NCBI GenBank assembly: GCA_947561395.2
Contig: OX387190.1
Location: 35,075,892 to 35,139,891, forward strand
Length of the DNA stretch: 64,000 nucleotides
Direction of reading: 5' to 3'
DNA from: Buxus sempervirens
Taxonomy: Eukaryota; Streptophyta; Magnoliopsida; Buxales; Buxaceae
Numbering within the stretch: the stretch's first letter is position 1; the number at the start of each line of letters is the position of its first letter. Of the stretch, positions 62,981 to 64,000 are shown in pieces. The notes below the pieces were generated by a model that was not told the DNA's origin, did not search any database, and was given only the letters and a program-made list of their open reading frames with translations. The translations under genes were made by a program, and so were the position numbers.

Positions 62981-64000
62981 GACTTCAAAAACCCAAGAAG
63001 AGCAACTCCGCAGTCACAATCTTTCCCACCTCCTTTCCTTATTTTTCTGTTTCTTGTCTCTCTGTGAATCTACCTGTCTCAGCTCTCAAACAAAACGAAA
63101 GAGAGATGGGGAATGAGAGGCGGAAAGAAGGAAAAGGAGAGAAATGCGGAGAACAAAAGCAACGTCACCATAGATAATTAAAGGAAATGAGGGGCACTTG
63201 GCAATGATTGTGTCCCCATTTTACAGAAAGATAAAATCAACCACATGCGATCATCAGTGCATAGAGAAAACTGTACTGCACTGATCCTTCTATCGTATTA
63301 TGTCCTGTTTCTTGCTCCCAATCCTTCAAGGAGAAAGGGCAAGTTAAATCTCGTCCATTAGATGAGTGACCTCAGAGAACATGTGTTCCAATGATGCAGC
63401 TTGGAAAAATTTATAAGAAGAAAGACAGGTAGGGATTAGAAAACATTAAGCCAGATATTGCTGTAGACAGAGATAAGAGATGATCAGATTTGCTTCTCTT
63501 TTTTCAAAATTGGAGGGCCCAACACCTCAATTGCCAGCTTTTCATCATACAAGGCCTGGCTGGCTTCTTCCATCCACACCCCACAAGAAGTGGAAAAATG
63601 AACCTAAGAAAACATTTTTTTCTTCTTTTTATTACTATTTTTCATTTGGGATGACACAGAACCTTTGGTGGCAGTTGGAACTCAGAAGGGACTTTCAATT
63701 AGGTTATTGATTGATAGTCTCTGGTTCTCTGAACTTCTGTCTCTGCATAGTGTAAGGGTTCATGCTCTCTCTTTGATATGGGTCATGGATGATCATCCAT
63801 GCATGTGTTCTCTTCCAGTAGGTTATGATGCAGTTTATATTTGTGGGCCCTCATCAAATTGACCAAAACTTGTAGCTTACTCAAGAATGATGGCAGGAAA
63901 TAAGTGGTTTCCAGTTTGAGCTCTCTTTAGTCCTTGAAGAAATGAAAGCCCCCACCAGCACCATCATTCGAATTAATTTGGGGTGTGAATGTTAACTTTG
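62981..64000. other. Upstream region of WLIM1 to the window end
   Basis: Begins with the purine-rich (on plus) WLIM1 leader (62981-63160, pyrimidine-rich on the gene strand). The rest is AT-rich DNA with only short ORFs. No gene or element recognised. Confidence 0.55.

Overview
This is a window of plant nuclear DNA, almost certainly from a flowering plant. Genes are split by many AT-rich introns with GT..AG borders, proteins are typical land-plant families (PetM, a P-class PPR protein, a single-Myb-histone TRB factor, a WLIM1 protein, a CYSTM peptide), and the spacers hold plant transposon relics. I cannot name the species. No organelle, bacterial or viral segment, rRNA, tRNA or CRISPR array was recognised. 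The exon models below were built by hand from splice signals, codon phase and family knowledge; all multi-exon totals stay in frame.

Layout: (1) 162-823 (+) last two exons of an unidentified gene. (2) 2540-10954 (-) 14-exon nucleobase-ascorbate transporter (533 aa) whose intron holds an 840-bp TIR element with a TAA target duplication. (3) 12628-13002 (+) PetM, a cytochrome b6f subunit. (4) 16671-18914 (-) intronless PPR gene of 747 codons, preceded by a 117-codon upstream ORF. (5) 20616-27629 (-) 16-exon ALG1 mannosyltransferase (487 aa) with a GC-AG last intron. (6) 30076-31159 (+) small CYSTM/YPPQG-repeat protein. (7) 31160-35397 spacer with a second, inverted copy of the TIR element and a foldback structure with a near-palindromic minisatellite. 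(8) 35398-39868 (-) NDUFS4/FRO1-type subunit of mitochondrial complex I, with two GA microsatellites in introns. (9) 42944-48097 (+) telomere-repeat-binding factor (TRB/SMH), divergent from NDUFS4. A double telo-box lies between the two genes. (10) 51862-54727 and 56017-58618 (+) tandemly duplicated F-box genes. (11) 60475-62980 (-) WLIM1.

The genes do not form one pathway. They are ordinary housekeeping neighbours: transport, photosynthetic electron transport, organelle RNA processing, N-glycosylation, respiration, chromatin, ubiquitination, actin bundling. I found no convincing novel multi-gene system. The most informative structures are the fresh F-box duplication, with a datable hAT insertion and a promoter difference between copies; a series of 5'-truncated LINE insertions, all in the same orientation, two of them only 13 and 18 bp long; the telo-box beside a gene whose product binds telo-boxes; and the foldback minisatellite.
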